NCBI GenBank assembly: GCA_036172665.1
Contig: JAYKNF010000014.1
Span: 3,027,001 to 3,091,000 of the forward strand
Reading direction: 5' to 3'
DNA from: Prosopocoilus inquinatus
Taxonomy: Eukaryota > Arthropoda > Insecta > Coleoptera > Lucanidae
DNA length: 64,000 bases
Shown: positions 61,731-64,000 of the stretch, in pieces
Layout: each line of letters begins with the position of its first letter
Numbering within the stretch: the first letter of the stretch is position 1
The notes under the pieces: model-generated
The model's database searches: none
Seen by the model: only the letters and a program-made list of their open reading frames with translations
Told to the model about the DNA's origin: nothing
Made by a program: the position numbers and the translations under genes

Positions 61731-64000
61731 GTCTGATGTGAGATACAAAGTTTTGGGACGCAGCAGGAGCTGGAAATAGTTTTAAACGAAACAACACGTA
61801 TTAGCGTTGTTCCTGTGCTGTATCTAATCGATACTTACTTATCTATCATGTTATTTGACGTTTCGATGGACTCCAGTAACTCTGATGTGAGATACGAAGT
61901 TTTCGGACGCAGCAGAAGCTGGAAATACTTTTGAACGATACACCACCTATTAGCGTTGTTCCTGTGATGTATCTAAACGATCCTTACTCATCTATCATGT
62001 TATTTGACGTTTGGATGGACTCCAGTAACTAGGATGAGAGATACAAAGATTTCGGACGCAGCAGAAGCTGGAAATAGTTTTGAACGAAACAACACGTATT
62101 AGCGTTGTTCCTGTGATGTATCTAATCGATCCTTACTCATCTATCATGTTATTTGACGTTTGGATGGACTCCAGTAACTCTGATGTGAGATACAAAGTTT
62201 TTGGACGCAGCAGGAGCTGGAAATAGTTTTAAACGAAACAACACGTATTAGCGTTGTTCCTGTGATGTATCTAAACGATCCTTAATTATCTAACATGTTA
62301 TTTGACGTTTGGATGGACTCCAGTATGTCTGATGTGAGATACAAAGTTTTTGGACGCAGCAGGAGCTGGAAATAGTTTTAAACGAAACAACACGTATTAG
62401 CGTTGTTCCTGTGCTGTATCTAATCGATACTTACTTATCTATCATGTTATTTGACGTTTCGATGGACTCCAGTAACTCTGATGTGAGATACGAAGTTTTC
62501 GGACGCAGCAGAAGCTGGAAATACTTTTGAACGATACACCACCTATTAGCGTTGTTCCTGTGATGTATCTAAACGATCCTTACTCATCTATCATGTTATT
62601 TGACGTTTGGATGGACTCCAGTAACTAGGATGAGAGATACAAAGATTTCGGACGCAGCAGAAGCTGGAAATAGTTTTGAACGAAACAACACGTATTAGCG
62701 TTGTTCCTGTGATGTATCTAATCGATCCTTACTCATCTATCATGTTATTTGACGTTTGGATGGACTCCAGTAACTCTGATGTGAGATACAAAGTTTTTGG
62801 ACGCAGCAGGAGCTGGAAATAGTTTTAAACGAAACAACACGTATTAGCGTTGTTCCTGTGCTGTATCTAATCGATCCTTACTTATCTATCATGTTATTTG
62901 ACGTTTGGATTAACTCCAGTAACTCTGATGTGAGATACGACGTTTTCGGACGCAGCAGAAGCTGGAAATAGTTTTAAACGAAACAACACGTATTAGCGTT
63001 GTTCCTGTGATGTATCTAATCGATCCTTACACATCTATCATGTTATTTGACGTTTGGGTGGACTCCAGTAACTCTGATGAGAGATACAAAGATTTCGGAC
63101 GCAGCAGAAGCTGGAAATACTTTTGAACGATACACCACCTATTAGCGTTGTTCCTGTGATGTATCTAAACGATCCTTACATATCTAACATGTTATTTGAC
63201 GTTTGGATGGACTCCAGTGTGTCTGATGTGAGATACAAAGTCTTGGGACGCAGCAGGAGCTGGAAATAGTTTTAAACGAAACAACACGTATTGGCGTTGT
63301 TCCTGTGCTGTATCTAATCGATCCTTACTTATCTATCATGTTATTTGACGTTTGGATGGACTCCAGTAACCCTGACGTGAGATACGAAGTTCTCGGACGC
63401 AGCAGAAGCTGGAAATAGTTTTAAACGAAGCAACAGGCATTAGCGTTGTTCCTGTGATGTATCTAATCGATCCTTACTCATCTATCATGTTATTTGACGT
63501 TTCGATGGACTCCAGTAACTCTGATGTGAGATACGACGTTTCCGGACGCAGCAGAAGCTGGAAATAGTATTAAACGAAACAACACGTATTAGCGTTGTTC
63601 CTGTGATGTATCTAATCGATCCTTACTCATCTATCATGTTATTTGACGTTTGGATGGACTCCAGTAACTAGGATGAGAGATACAAAGATTTCGGACGCAG
63701 CAGAAGCTGGAAATAGTTTTGAACGAAACAACACCTATTAGCGTTGTTCCTGTGATGTATCTAAACGATCCTTACTTATCTAACATGTTATTTAACGTTT
63801 GGATACACTCCAGTAAGTCTGATGTGAGATACAAAGTTTTTGGACGCAGCTGGAGCTGGAAATAGTTTTAAACGAAACAACACGTATTAGCGTTGTCCCT
63901 GTGCTGTATCTAATCGATCCTTACTTATCTATCATGTTATTTGACGTTTGGATGGACTCCAGTAACTCTGATGTGAGATACGACGTTTTCGGACGCAGCA
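61698..64000 (-). repeat. third partial copy of the higher-order block
   Basis: Matches 57675-59977 at 4023 bp (27 x 149) and 52311-54613 at 9387 bp, and runs off the window end. At 62494 it has the base found in copy 1 and not the change seen at 58471, so that substitution is private to copy 2. Confidence 0.9.

Larger units (their letters stand above)
44654..64000 (-). repeat. 149-bp satellite array, inverted arm (about 130 units)
   Basis: This is the same satellite on the opposite strand. The arm enters at unit position 85 and leaves at unit position 109. The arithmetic (85 + 129 x 149 + 41 = 19,347) matches the observed length exactly, so there is no net insertion or deletion. It shares all the main subtypes with the forward arm but has private variants repeated many times, such as aacaactcgcattag (46146, 47338, 48083, 49275), ttgagacacgaag and ggaaataatttt. 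Most of it is made of long, nearly identical blocks described in separate entries. No foreign insertion is seen. Confidence 0.97.

Noticed and set aside
1..64000. tRNA-derived SINE or other transposon tandem
   Set aside because: No A/B box, poly-A tail, terminal repeats or target-site duplications were seen in any unit.

Overview
The whole window is one satellite-DNA array. Every base I read belongs to a tandemly repeated unit of 149 bp (about 40% G+C in the reference unit at 21003-21151). I see no gene, transposon, rRNA, tRNA, CRISPR array or unique sequence anywhere. About 300 units run head-to-tail on the + strand from 1 to 44653. About 130 units run on the - strand from 44654 to 64000. 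This points to eukaryotic heterochromatin (centromeric, pericentromeric or subtelomeric), because long pure arrays of a nucleosome-sized unit are typical there and not in bacteria. I do not recognise the satellite family and cannot name the species. CpG is not depleted (9 per reference unit), which fits a genome without strong germline CpG methylation, for example many invertebrates; that is an inference.

Units fall into recurring subtypes that share sets of diagnostic bases. I label six of them S1-S6; they occur in a fixed order in several places (clearest at 36033-36926). On top of this lies a mosaic of higher-order duplications, nearly all displaced by whole multiples of 149 bp. In the + arm: a 34-unit (5066 bp) duplication at 2740-6972 / 7806-12038, with 19- and 20-unit repeats nested inside; a 14-unit repeat at 13.2-16.0 kb that is also present at the window start; a 5-unit tandem at 20.4-22.0 kb; 16- and 18-unit repeats at 22.1-26.3 kb; a tandem doubling of about 3.4 kb at 25750-32744; and a 15-unit repeat at 40.2-43.3 kb. 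In the - arm: an 8/13-unit tandem at 45857-50246 and a 36-unit (5364 bp) duplication at 51564-56366 / 56928-61730, part of which appears a third time at 61698-64000.

The most interesting structure is the orientation switch at 44653/44654. It is a near-palindrome with arms of 220 bp (6 mismatches) around a 43 bp spacer. The outer 139 bp of each arm are perfectly complementary and share two rare variants. Beyond about 220 bp the - arm does not mirror its + strand neighbour. Instead it mirrors the + arm at 16.3-18.4 kb and then about 13.9-14.3 kb, with 21 extra units (8+13) inserted between. The - arm has no net indel over 19,347 bp, whereas the + arm has seven indel sites (net -26 bp).

The few open reading frames over 60 codons are accidents of the repeat: one base change removes a recurrent stop codon, or in one case a 4 bp insertion keeps two units in frame. 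I annotate no protein-coding gene. All comparisons were made by eye, so boundaries are good to roughly 10-50 bp and difference counts are minimum estimates.
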